A DNA stretch of 64,000 nt. Source: Fallopia convolvulus. Taxonomy: Eukaryota; Streptophyta; Magnoliopsida; Caryophyllales; Polygonaceae. Under the pieces are notes generated by a model. It was not told the origin of the DNA, searched no databases, and saw only the letters and a program-made list of their open reading frames with translations. The number at the start of each line of letters is the position of its first letter. The first letter of the stretch is position 1. This document shows positions 1-10,370 of this stretch, one piece after another. Made by a program: the position numbers and the translations under genes. The stretch spans positions 34,763,795 through 34,827,794 of the forward strand of contig OZ024730.1 in assembly GCA_964016875.1 (NCBI GenBank), read 5' to 3'.

Positions 1-276
1 ATAATCATACAACTATATGCTTATATCTATATGATTAACCTTTCATAAACAAATACTTACGACTTATAATATATTTTTCCTACATCAAATCAACCATTCA
101 AAATTAAGGTTTAAATCCAATATCCTTTCATTACTTTTTTCATCAAATCACGCATATGTTTTACATTTCTATTCTAATTCAAATAATATACACATTTATC
201 TATGTCCAGTTATAAAATCAATAAGTATAGACATGAAATTCTATCCCGTCCATCGGATGGGAGAGGCTATCTAGTA
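1..276. other. AT-rich flank without a recognised gene
   Basis: I see no coding frame, RNA gene or repeat structure here. The sequence is AT-rich, like the other spacers. Confidence 0.6.
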
Positions 277-336
277 TTTTTCTAAGAAAAAGGATCAAAT
301 GAACTGGCTCTTAATTAGGGTGTAACATGAGGTATA
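277..336. repeat. short dispersed repeat, copy 1
   Basis: About 60 bp containing GGATCAAATGA and GCTCTTAATTAGGGTGTAAC recurs nearly unchanged at 2,878-2,942. The two copies bracket the segment that holds the SINE and the hAT-like element. Its class is unknown; it could be a MITE end or the edge of a larger family. Confidence 0.6.
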
Positions 337-1255
337 ATATAAGAACTATGATTTTGCAGATGTTTGACTGAATATTAATTAGATCTGAATGCATTAGTAA
401 GAAAGCATGGAACAAGAATTGTACCGCGGAGCGGAATATAGAACAACAATTAAATAAGAACACATTGATTTATCGGAAGCCCAAAAGTAATCATATTAGT
501 CCAAACACTTTTCAAAAGGTGATTACGCTGACCCCGAGTGCCTCCACCTTACCCTGCCTTGGGTCATCGTGGAGGAGGTAAATCGCGGGATATACGACGC
601 AGTGGCCAGGAATCGAACACGAAACCTTACAGTCTCGTTGGGATCCATCCAAATCCATTTCAATCCGCCCTTTACCACTGTGCTATATTTCCGGGAGCAA
701 AAATAAATAAACAAAAGATTTAATCGTCTTAGTCACTTTGGTAAAATCTCTCGCCTTAGACTTCTCACCCAAGAGATTTAATGGTTCTTTTATTAAGACC
801 ACAAGTTACATGGCAATCACAAACTTGGTAGCTAGACTTCCCACCTAGTTCAATCTTCAACCCTAACACTAATAAAATTTAACAACTGAACCACTGACCT
901 TAAAACACAAGGAACCATCGTGAAATAGTCACCGAAATTTCTCAAAGGACGCTAGTTTTCTCTCTCAAGCCACACTAAAGACCTAACAACCTATCCTTAT
1001 TTATATTGATTTAAGCAAGTTTGATATTAATTATTCTTGCCTTGAATAATTAATTTCACACTATTCCACTAAAAAATCACCCTAAACTCGGTTACAAAAT
1101 TTTATCTTAATCACACTCTCTTCTATATGGTTCTTAGCATATCTCTTTAATTTGATCGAATCTGACAACAACTAGATTAAATCTCATCTGTTCCCATCGG
1201 CAATCTTATAGAATCCACCATGCTTATTTTCCCAAATGCCTCTTTATCGCACATA
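308..1255 (-). repeat. duplicated ~0.9-kb non-coding segment, copy A
   Basis: This segment is clearly related, in the same direction, to 39,520-40,132 continued at 52,036-52,245; there the second copy is interrupted by the CACTA-like element. On the minus strand it has a TATA-like box (in copy B CTATAAATAAGG; here about 990-1,006), a leader-like stretch and AATAAAAG near 795, so it could be an LTR or a gene's 5' region. No primer site or polypurine tract is visible beside it, so an LTR identity is only a guess. Copy A carries a SINE at 500-721 that copy B lacks, and lacks about 145 bp that copy B has near 39,575-39,700. Confidence 0.6.
500..721 (-). mobile_element. tRNA-derived SINE insertion
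   Basis: On the minus strand there is a pol III A-box-like TAGCACAGTGGT (674-685) and a B box GTTCGATTCC (609-618) that fits the GWTCRANNC consensus. The insert is flanked by an 11-bp target duplication, AATCATATTAG (489-499) and AATCGTCTTAG (722-732). The related copy B at about 39,806-39,820 has the site once, with no insert, which independently defines the boundaries. An A-rich stretch (AAAAATAAATAAACAAAAG) lies at the high-coordinate end, the 5' side of the tRNA-like head, which is unusual. No intact tRNA fold is expected. Confidence 0.8.
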
Positions 1256-1323
1256 AACAAATTATAAATAAGGGGCAAGGACCCTTATCTCTGGTCAAAT
1301 ATAAGTGCATGAAACATTGCAAT

Positions 1324-2690
1324 CAGGGGCGGATCTAGGGTGCGAGCGGAGTGGTCGCCTCCCACATCGGTCTGAAGGAGCGATGATTTTTACATAGGGA
1401 GCTCGGAATCGATTTTTTTTTGTAATTTCGCCCACACAATGATGCCTGACGCGATGCCAATGAAAAGGTGGAGTTGGAAGGTCGAATCGTGAGAGGAGAT
1501 GGAAGCTTAATTAAAAAATGGATTTTTCTAATATGTGCCCATGGGCACACAATAAGAATTCTAATTTTGGTAAATTTGGATATTGTTTGTTAATTTTGAT
1601 TTTTTTTAAAAGGGTTTATTAATTCCAATTTAGGGAATAGTTTTAAAATAATTTCCCAAATTAACACTTTTATTGTGTGTCCATGGGCACACATTAGCCG
1701 AACCGTTAAAAAAAAGAGTCGTTCATGGAGGTCCTAACTGAAATTGGGTTGTTGTGTTTTAACAAAGAAGAAGAAGGTTGTGATAAACGTTGTTCTTAAA
1801 AAGGCTACTAATATTTTTTTGAGTTAGAGATGTGGGGGCTGGTGATTTAAAAAATACGTGACATGGATGCTATTTAAAAATGATTTAACTTAAAATAAAA
1901 AATCTAAATGCATCACTTTGATTTGGGATTTCTCATTTGAATTTTACCCTAATGGAGCACGAATGGGAGCATCAAACTGGAAGTTATTGAATTACTGAGT
2001 TCGAGTCGCATAGCAGGCGTCAGGAGAGCAGCTGGTGCAACATTAGGGCGTCGCCGCGTCGGGCGAGTTGGCGCATGCGGTTGGCGTTCAATCTTCACTT
2101 CTTGGCTGGTGCAGAGGAGCATCGTGTCTGTGGGAAATTGCCAATTGGAGAAATTTGGGCATTAGGGATTTAGGGCTACCACTAAACTGGTTAGTAATTC
2201 AATATGAATTTCTCCTATGTTATTTGCAAATTGTGTGTGAAATTGATAACTGTGACCTCCATTTTGAATTTGTGTAAGGACTTTTAGATTTGTTATTTTG
2301 CAACTTTTAATTTAATTATTTTGATAATTATAATCTGAATTTCTTCCCTTTTATTTGCAATTTGAGTGTGAAATTGATAAATTTGTCCTCCATTTTAAAT
2401 TTGTGTGTAAAATTGTGATAGGGAAATTGATAAGAAGTTTGATATGTTATTAATTATTTTGTTAGGTTGATGTGTGTTTTTGGTGTTGAATAAAATCGAG
2501 GGATTTTTCTAAAAGGCCAAGAACTTCAATTGATTCACATGTATCTTGATTTATAGGTCCTATCTTTATGTCAAACTATCTCAAATTTAATTTTTGTTTA
2601 CAACTTAATTTATACTAGCTTAATTTGTCCATGTACTAACCCGATGTACAAAATTCGCCTCCCTTCCAAACAATCCTGGATCCACCCTTT
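1324..2690. mobile_element. hAT-like non-autonomous DNA transposon
   Basis: The ends are CAGGGGCGGATCTAGG on the left and, reversed, AAAGGGTGGATCCAGG on the right (12 of 16 match). They are flanked by 8-bp duplications ATTGCAAT (1316-1323) and ATTACAAT (2691-2698). An 8-bp duplication with a CAGGG-type terminus is the hAT signature. The 1,367-bp interior encodes no recognisable transposase, so the element is probably non-autonomous or decayed. It contains a smaller palindrome-ended element at 1,531-1,694. Confidence 0.7.
1531..1694. mobile_element. small MITE with palindromic ends, nested
   Basis: The left end ATGTGCCCATGGGCACACAA and the right end, reversed, ATGTGTGCCCATGGACACAC form inverted repeats of about 25 bp. 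Each end is itself nearly palindromic around CCATGG. The element is 164 bp and appears to have TA on both sides (1529-1530 and 1695-1696), as in Tc1/mariner-type MITEs. It has no coding capacity. Confidence 0.6.
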
Positions 2691-2877
2691 ATTACAATAT
2701 CTTTATATATGAATTTCAAGGTTACAAGCATGTTCACACGCAACATCGATCTACGTGAACAATGACAAGATTCTACAAGGATCAAAACATATCATGAGTT
2801 TATAACAAGAACCAAATTGTTTAATTATATGGGAATATTTTATGTAATTGAGCGCTATTTGATGGTAATTTTATAAG

Positions 2878-2942
2878 CATATATTTTCTTAGAGAAAGGA
2901 TCAAATGAGCTGGCTCTTAATTAGGGTGTAACATGAGGTGTG
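2878..2942. repeat. short dispersed repeat, copy 2
   Basis: Second copy of the ~60-bp repeat at 277-336, with the same GGATCAAATGA core and GCTCTTAATTAGGGTGTAAC. It lies 3' of the hAT-like element. Confidence 0.6.
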
Positions 2943-3002
2943 AATGATCATTACAATACTTATGAAAAATAATGTTGAATATTCTGAAAAATGTTTGAAT
3001 TC

Positions 3003-3360
3003 TTCTATATTGTTATCAAAACATGTCTATATGGAAAAAGTCATGCGTATATGAATAACAAAGCAAACATATATGAAAAACAAGCTACAAATATGTGAAT
3101 AACAAGACAATGTATATGTGAATAACAAAACACGTATAGATGAATAACAAGGCATGAGTATATGAAAAACAACGTATGCATTCATGAATAACAAATCATA
3201 GATTACTCTTTCTCTTGAAATTGACTCATGCCTAAATCAATAACAAGGCATACATATACGAATAACAAAACATGTATAGATGAATAACAAGGCATGAGTA
3301 TATGAAAAACAACGTATGCATTCATGAATAACAAATAATAGATTACTCTTTCTCTTGAAT
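3003..3360. repeat. AATAACAA-rich region with a 140-bp tandem duplication
   Basis: The octamer AATAACAA (or AAAAACAA) recurs roughly every 20-30 bp. A longer unit, from GAATAACAAAACA to TTACTCTTTCTCTTGAA, occurs twice about 140 bp apart (near 3,120 and 3,260) with very few differences. No coding function is suggested. Confidence 0.75.
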
Positions 3361-4131
3361 TTCAGTCACGTCTATCCTCTTTCTTCGTTCTTTCGATCAA
3401 CCCAAAGACACGAATCCCAGTTTGAACCACATATCGATCCACACTCGGATCCCTAGCCGAACCTTGGGCCGACCATCCTTGCGCCATCGTTGTTCATTGT
3501 TGCGCACTGGATCCACGCCATGGCTAAGTCCTTGGCACCGCTGTATCGTGCAATCGTGGATCCCAATCGTGTCACCCGCTCGTCCTCGTGGGTCTGAAAT
3601 GGTGGAATGAAATTGAAGAGAAAAAAAATGATACGAAGAAAAATAAACAAGAAGGGAGAGAGTGATATTTCAATCGGTAAAATAAGGAAAGAATAATAAA
3701 TATATCATGGCCAAAAAAATAGGGATTTCAATTAATCTAGCAGATTATGTGCAAATCAAGTGTATCTCACCCACAAAAGGTTTATACACCCTATTTATTT
3801 TTAATCCACACACTATATTTATCCCAATCTGACGGATGTAGATTAACCACAAGCTTGCACTCTAAAGTAGGCTTTCACTAGAGCATTATTCTATCTACAC
3901 CAAGATAACTAATATTATGTATTGATCTACACTTATGATAAGCAAGCAGAAGGACAACTTGTGTGACGGTACCTGCTTTTGGAATTTTTTTGATAATCAT
4001 TGTGTGATGTTTTTTTAAAATGGATTATTCAGATCTGGAATGAGAATAGAGATAGTCTTAATAATAGGATTTGGATAAATCAAAGTTTCAATTTTGTAAG
4101 GAAATTAAAATGTGATTGTTTGTGTGTACTG
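3361..4131. other. spacer upstream of the LINE ORFs
   Basis: There is a locally GC-richer patch at 3,400-3,600 with short open frames on both strands, none recognisable, then AT-rich sequence. It could be the LINE 5' UTR, but nothing proves it. Confidence 0.4.
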
Positions 4132-4974
4132 ATGATGAGCAAGAAACAAGTTGGGAATGATGTTATTGTTTTCAACAAGAAAGGAATTCTTACCAATATC
4201 TATATATATGTTGTTAGTATAGAGAAGCTCAGTATTATTCTTAACCCTCTGCTCTATGACAATTCAGACTATTTGCTTTGCTATATTATGCACTGTCACC
4301 TTTGGTTGATCTGTTTCAACTTCATAAAGCAAAATCGGATTAGTTTCGGATGGACCTTAAATTCAAATAGTCATTATATTTGTTTTAGAAGAGACCAGAA
4401 CTATATCTTGAAAAAGAAGTTAAATTTTTGGATTTATAGGCCTACTGCTTTGCTGAGTGAAACAATGATTAAAAAAGATGGAACACTTTACACTAATAAA
4501 GCAACTCTTTGTAGTCCTGATATCTTTGACATCTACATTCAAAAGCTATGTTCTGTCTCCTTCATTAAGATGAGAATTGAAAAGAACTACATGATTAATG
4601 TCTATTTCAGGAACATGACAACAAGATGGATGTACAACAATGTAGGAATGGCCTTTCAGGGTACAGACTACCAAAAGATGAAAGCTAGCCAACTAAGGAA
4701 AGCTGCAGAGAAGAAGGGAATGACTAACAAAATTAGTAACGCTGTAATGAACCATGCATGGAAAAAACAAAATGCCTCTCATAGGAATAAAGAGCAGGCT
4801 CAATCTCTAACAAAGCTCATACCAAGTGAGCGCAGTAGTAGACCTCTAATCTCAAAAAATAAATATTTTACACCAAGTATGATGTTGAAGAGACAAACTG
4901 ATAGGAGACTCTTTGGAGTCATGAAAAAAGAACTAAATAAAATAGGTTTCTATGAAGATAGGTCTTTGGAATAG
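4132..4974 (+). CDS. uncharacterised ORF in the LINE ORF1 position
   Basis: A 280-codon frame from the first in-frame ATG (the open frame extends back to about 4,000 without an ATG). It is rich in Ile, Asn and Lys. The C-terminal third is basic and probably binds nucleic acid (ARG/LYS-rich stretch near 4,690-4,860). I do not recognise a plant ORF1 domain and see no CCHC zinc knuckle. The stop at 4,972-4,974 overlaps the start of the endonuclease frame (ATG 4,952) by 23 bases in another frame, as expected for LINE ORF1/ORF2. That position is the main reason to call it ORF1-like. It is intact while the downstream ORF2 is badly decayed, which is odd; it may be open by chance or may not belong to the LINE. 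Confidence 0.4.
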   Translation: MMSKKQVGNDVIVFNKKGILTNIYIYVVSIEKLSIILNPLLYDNSDYLLCYIMHCHLWLICFNFIKQNRISFGWTLNSNSHYICFRRDQNYILKKKLNFWIYRPTALLSETMIKKDGTLYTNKATLCSPDIFDIYIQKLCSVSFIKMRIEKNYMINVYFRNMTTRWMYNNVGMAFQGTDYQKMKASQLRKAAEKKGMTNKISNAVMNHAWKKQNASHRNKEQAQSLTKLIPSERSSRPLISKNKYFTPSMMLKRQTDRRLFGVMKKELNKIGFYEDRSLE

Positions 4975-7426
4975 TAGGGGGATAGGACATAAATCCTTTT
5001 TGCCGGAAATTGACTCTTTTTGTAAAATTCAGCAAATACAAATGATGGCAGTTGTGGAAACGAAAACAGATAAGACTCCAAGCGATCAAGTTTGGAGAGG
5101 GTTCGGGTTTGATAATATAAATTGGTCCCCGACTTCTAGTAGAGCAGGTGGAATAGGAATCATGTGGAAGGAACACCAATTAATAAATGAACAAATAACA
5201 GTTCTTTGTTAAGAGCCGAGGTTCATTATTTTAAAATACACTCACCTAGTTACCAAATATAATATAGCTATCTGTTTTGCTTATGCGCCACCCAATGAAA
5301 GTCTCAAGAACAACTTCTGGGAAAATATTAAGAACACCTTACTAAACTTAAATCTGCCCATTATTCTGATTGGAGACCTAAATGAAATCCAAGACCCGGA
5401 GGAAAAAGAAGGAGGAGTCTTTCCGAATCCAAGCAGATTCGAAAGGCTGATAAACTTCAAGAATGATTGTGAGTTAATGGATATCCCTACAGTTGGAAAT
5501 CAATTTACTTAGAGGAAAAATAAAATAGAGATAGATAACATTTATGAAAAATTAGATAGAACCCTTGTCAGCCATGAAATTTGCAATGGTTTCCACAAAT
5601 CAAAACGAAGAACCACGCATTTACAACCTCAGATCATTGTAAATTATCAATAGAAATAAGCAATGAAGATATCACAAAGGCAACACCTTTCAAGCTTGAG
5701 AAAATGTGGATGCTAAGAAAAGACATTAGAAATGTTGTAAGGCAAGCATGGAGACTAGATGTTTCGGGATCAAACATGTTCTGACTAGTGAAGAAAACAC
5801 AATTATTTAAAAGGAATGCAAAACAATGGAATAGAAAGACACTAGGTAACATCTTTGAACAACTAAAGGAAATTGAGCATAAGCTTATACAAATTCAGGC
5901 ACAAAAATTAGTATCCCCACAACCTAATCTTGTTTAAAAACAAATCACATTATCAAACAAAAAGAATGTATATTGAATTTCCATAAAACATATTGGAGAC
6001 AAAGGGAAAAAACAAAGCATGTCCAATTAACTGATGCAAATACGGGTTATTTTCATAAAATTGCAACTGGTAGAAGAAACAAGAAACTGGTAAAAGAAAT
6101 TAGAACGGAGGAAGACACACAAATATTAGGGATGGAAAATATTAGAAATGAAATACGAAATGACTTTAAGAAAAGTTATACCAAGGAACCGGTCAATCAA
6201 GTACTCACTGATGAGTATATAGAATTAATTACAGAAAAAATATCCGACAAGGAAATTGATACTCTAGTAAAGACAGTAACAAATGAAGAAATTAAAACTG
6301 TCGTTATGTGTATTGGGTCGGATAAATCACCAGGACCTGATGGCATGACATCGGAATTTTATAAGAAGTATTGGGACATTGTGGGACCGTCGGTAATAAA
6401 AGTTGTAAAAAGTTTTTTTCATTCCGAGAAAATTTTAAAACAAATAAATCATACCTTTATCTCCCTTATACCAAAAATCGAGAACCCATGTGTGACTAAC
6501 CATTATAGACCAATAAGGCTATGTTCAACAGTCTACAAAATAATATCCAAAATTATAACAGAACGACTAAAAAAATCATGAACAAAATTACTCACCCTTG
6601 GCAAAGTGCTTTTGTAAATCACCGAGCAATACAAGACAATATACTTATAGCTTATGAACTTTTTCACTCATTTAGGGGAAGTAAGGCATAGATGGATGGG
6701 TAGCCATAAAACTAGATATGGAGAAAGCTTATGATCGTGTTGATTGGAGTTTTCTACTCCGAGTTTTAGATAAATTGGGTTTCGGTAGTAAATTTATTGG
6801 ATGGATTAAAGAATATGTACGTACAATGTCTATTTTAGTGCTTGTCAATAATGGACAAACGAAACCTTTCTGTCCCGAACGAGGGTTGCGACAAGGTGAC
6901 CCATTATTCCCTTTTCTATTTGTAATTACCACATAATTACTGGAAAGAAAACTTCAAACAGAATGTAACACAAATAGGAAAGCGATTGGATGTCCGATTG
7001 CTCGAGGAGGCACTAGAATTCATTTCCTGCCCTTGGTTGATGACATTATAATCTTTAGTAAAGCTTCCCAATATGCATGCTCTAAGGTAAAGAGAATTAT
7101 TGAACAATATAGTGTGGTATCAAGACAAAAAGTGAATTACCACAAATCAGCCTTTCAGCCCAGTAATAATAATATTCATTACCAAAAACAACCGATACAA
7201 CAAGTCTTAGGAATCACCTCAATGACAGACTTGGAAAAATACCTAGGATGTCCAATTATCAATGGGAAAGTAAATAAAGATACCTTTGCGGAAACAATTG
7301 GGAAAACTAAAAATCAACTTTCTAAATGGAAGGCTAACTCATTATCTCAAGAAGGGCGCACAGTTTTATTCCGATCAAATTTTTCCACTAAGCCAAATTA
7401 TAATGCAAAGTTTTATGCTACTTGTT
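4952..7426 (+). pseudogene. L1-like LINE ORF2, endonuclease and reverse transcriptase part
   Basis: Starts MKIGLWNSRGIG, a typical plant L1 endonuclease start, followed by the VVETKT glutamate motif, GDLNEI near 5,360 and TSDH near 5,630, the catalytic landmarks of an AP-type endonuclease. RT landmarks follow: SPGPDGMTSEFYKKYW (~6,330), NHYRPIRLCS (~6,505), MEKAYDRVDW (~6,718), RGLRQGDPL (~6,885) and VDDIIIFS (~7,036), where plants usually have (F/Y)ADD. Several stops and frameshifts (e.g. 5,210; 5,510; 6,580; 6,935) make it a pseudogene. Similarity stops at 7,426, where a 691-bp element begins; the zinc-finger and RNase H end of such an ORF appears at 38,303 in the same direction. Confidence 0.85.
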
Positions 7427-8117
7427 GAACAAAAATGTGAAAATATTCGCAAAACATTTTTTATTTGATTTTTTTTTGAATGTTTGAGTTCGACCCTTTC
7501 TTTTTACCCTTTTGATTAAAAGTCATACACGTACAAAAGATTTGGTTAGTTTTATGATTTGGGCTGCACCCGAGTTTTGACGGGTTGCCTACGTATCTCT
7601 TTAAAGAGAATCAAGCCTTACGTAGTTCAGAGTGTTTTTTTTTTTATTTGTGTGTGATATTTTTCATGCATCAGAGGAATGAATCTAAACCCAGCTTAAA
7701 GGAAGGGTTGCTTAGACCACTCCAACTATCATTTGCATGACGCGAATGAGATTAAACCCACCTTCTAGGAAGGGTGATCTAGTCTTTCGCATTTGGTGTG
7801 CACAATTATTTTTAGTGGGTTTTTGAATTTTGAAATTTGATTTTGATTTGGAGTTGCGATTGGACTCGATGGACATTTAATTTGTCTTTTATCGAGTTTC
7901 ATACGTTCCCTTTTAAAAGGGATCAAATCGTACGTAGTTCTTAAAGAGGTGTTTTTAATTTCATAACCCAAATTAAATAGGACAAATGAGATTTTTAGAC
8001 CAAGCTTTGTACTTTAAATGATCGTAAATTTATATTAGTCACAAATTAATTTTGAGCATATGGGTCATGCATGCATAATTAATTAAGTGTTTTGCGAATA
8101 TTTTCACATTTTTGTTC
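7427..8117. mobile_element. 691-bp element with perfect 30-bp terminal inverted repeats
   Basis: 7,427-7,456 and 8,088-8,117 are exact reverse complements over 30 bp (key core AATGTGAAAATATTCGC). The element interrupts the LINE RT region. Inside are two copies of a TACGTA...TACGTAGTTC module (7,590-7,629 and 7,902-7,940), each around a 14-bp palindrome. There is no transposase. Flanks show only weak similarity (CTTGTT / TTTGTT), so the target duplication is unresolved. Related terminal and module sequence occurs at 15,130-15,590. Confidence 0.6.
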
Positions 8118-8174
8118 CATTTGTTTTATGCATATGGGTCATGCATGCATAAAACTTCACATATTCGCAAAAAG

Positions 8175-8337
8175 AGAGATTTAGTTTATTTTTCCATTTG
8201 TTTAAAATAGGAAAAATTTGAAAATATTGCAATAATGCCCAAAGCGTTAAATTCTCTCTTTTTAAAAAAAACTTAAATTCATAATTTCATTTAATTTTTT
8301 CCTATTTTAAACAAATGGAAAAATAAACTAAATCTCT
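8175..8337. mobile_element. hairpin MITE with perfect 42-bp arms
   Basis: Arms 8,175-8,216 and 8,296-8,337 are perfect reverse complements over 42 bp with a 79-bp loop. Such a structure suits a MITE and would give a long double-stranded RNA if transcribed. Just upstream, the 20-mer CATATGGGTCATGCATGCAT occurs twice (from about 8,057 and 8,131). Confidence 0.65.
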
Positions 8338-8880
8338 TCACTTTCCATTCCCAATCAACTTTGTGAATCGCCATTAATGTCAAGCGAATCCCCTACTAAA
8401 CTTTCCCCAACCTCTTAATCGATTTCCAACGCCAAGCCTAAAAAACTCGAAGTCCTAACATCACAAACCCTAATTTTGGGTGATACAAAACAATGGCCAA
8501 CATATATATTATGTTCAATGGGGACATTTTGGGAAGGATTTGGTTTGGTGTCGATTTTGGAAACTCACGGAGGGGATATGTTATCTAATTGAAGAACAAG
8601 ATATGGATGATGGATCATCAAATGTCTGAGAATTGTGGAAGCATATATAACTAAGACGGGGGCTCTTGAAGAACACTTAACCTGAGCATGGGTACAATCA
8701 AATTAGTCATTTTGGAAGAATATTTTAGTGAGGTGATTGTAGTAATGGATATGCTTTAACCTAGAATAGATCGTGTGCCCATATCTTTGCTTTATATCAT
8801 AGTTATACAACAAGTATAATTACGCATATGCTTTTGGTTTTCAAGAAGAACAATTGGGTTTTGTTTTAACAGTAAACAAA
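8338..8880. other. spacer without recognised gene
   Basis: Moderately AT-rich sequence; I see no convincing coding frame on either strand. It ends at the GATAC target duplication of the following copia element. Confidence 0.5.
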
Positions 8881-8885
8881 GATAC

Positions 8886-9039
8886 TGTTATAATTTAGAG
8901 AGAATAGAGAGAAATAGGGAGAAAGGAGAGAGATAAGATCCATCTTATTAGGTCACCCATAGGGGCCTTTATATAGAGAATAAAAACTAGGGTTTCCAAT
9001 TGTACATCTAAATATAATAATATACTAAATATTATAACA
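8886..9039 (-). repeat. 3' LTR of the minus-strand copia element
   Basis: 154 bp, TG...CA ends, with reversed TATA-like CTATATAAA at 8,968-8,976. The polypurine tract follows at 9,040-9,050. Confidence 0.85.
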
Positions 9040-9749
9040 CTCCCCCTTAGATGTACATCACTAATTGCCTCGTTAAAAACCTTGTCTGGAAAACCCAATG
9101 GGACAAAACCAAGACTAAGGGAAAAAGAGTGCAGTTATGAGTCTTCCTCTCAACTTGAAATATATTCTCTTTGATTGACTGAATTGAGCATCCATCTTGC
9201 CTTTGGGTTGAATCTTGTAGTTTGAGAACACTTGATGATATGTACTTTGGTTGATCACTTCATGCTGAATTCTCGTCATATATACATCATTGTTGGCTCC
9301 TTTCAACTTGATTTGATGGATGGATAAAAACTCAATTCCTTCACATATCTCGAACTTCATGCCGAGATTGTCTCATTAAAGACCTTATATGACGAACTGC
9401 CTCATTAAAAACCTTGTTTGGAAAAACCCAGTGGGATAAAAACCAAAACCAAGGGAAAAAGAGTACAGTCGTATAATAATGCTTCCCCTCATTTAAACAT
9501 ACAATCTTTATGCAATAGATTTATTTCATCATGGACTTTTGTAGAAGAATTGGTACTTTTGGACCAACAATTTCTATTGTATGTTTAGGGAGACAAATAA
9601 CTCATTGTCACAACAAGTGACTTCGTTGATGTAATGCACATATTACATTGATATATGGTACTTCATGGCCCAAATCTCTTCATTTTCTAATTAGGACGAA
9701 ATGAGTCATTTTCCACACTTAGCACCTTAGTACTAATGGTGCACTTAAT

Positions 9750-10370
9750 GAATATGCTTTAATCAAAGTCAATGGATCATTTATCCCATTCTTTATACGC
9801 TCGAACTTCAGGTCGAGACAGTACTTGGTAGTTTTTAAGTCCTCCATTCCAAATCCATTCTTTATGTAATTAGCCGCTAATAGGACTCTTCAGAGTTCCA
9901 ATAATAATTAAATCATCAACATAAACAGCTATGATTGCATATCTCGACTTCGTTCTTTTCGAGAACACAAATGGACTTATTTGATCATTACCTTAATAGA
10001 TACTCGCTAATGCGATCATACTACATTATGCCAGATTGCTTCAATTTATAAAGCGACCTTTTTAAGCTTAATGGAATACATATGACGTGGCTTAAATGCT
10101 TCAGGCATTTTCAATCCTTCTGGGATTTTCATGTATATATCGGTGTCTAATGACTCACATAGGTATGTTGTTACCACATCCATGAGTTGTATTGTCATAC
10201 GCTCAACAACGGTTAAAGCAACAAGGAACCCGAGTGTCGTTGCATCCATTACTGGTGAATACATTTCCATGTAATCCACTCCAGGTTTTTGCGAGAACTC
10301 TTGTGCAACCAACTATAACAGACTGGTTTTTCACTTTCTGCTGTTGGAACTACATGCCCAAAACACCTAG
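9750..10370 (-). pseudogene. copia reverse transcriptase remnant
   Basis: On the minus strand the frame 10,312-10,046 reads VAQEFSQKPGVDY, MYSPVMDA, LMDVVTTYL and DTDIYMKIPEG, all typical of the copia RT palm. Upstream, near 10,350, are traces of the VVPT...KPV...W start with the following ~18 residues apparently lost. The catalytic YVDD motif is still legible, reversed, at 9,912-9,923. Stops and shifts separate these pieces, so it cannot make active RT. Protease and integrase should lie between here and about 12,300, but I could not recognise them. Confidence 0.8.

Noticed and set aside
600..690. tRNA gene on the minus strand
   Set aside because: A and B boxes are present but too far apart and there is no cloverleaf; with target duplications it is a SINE.
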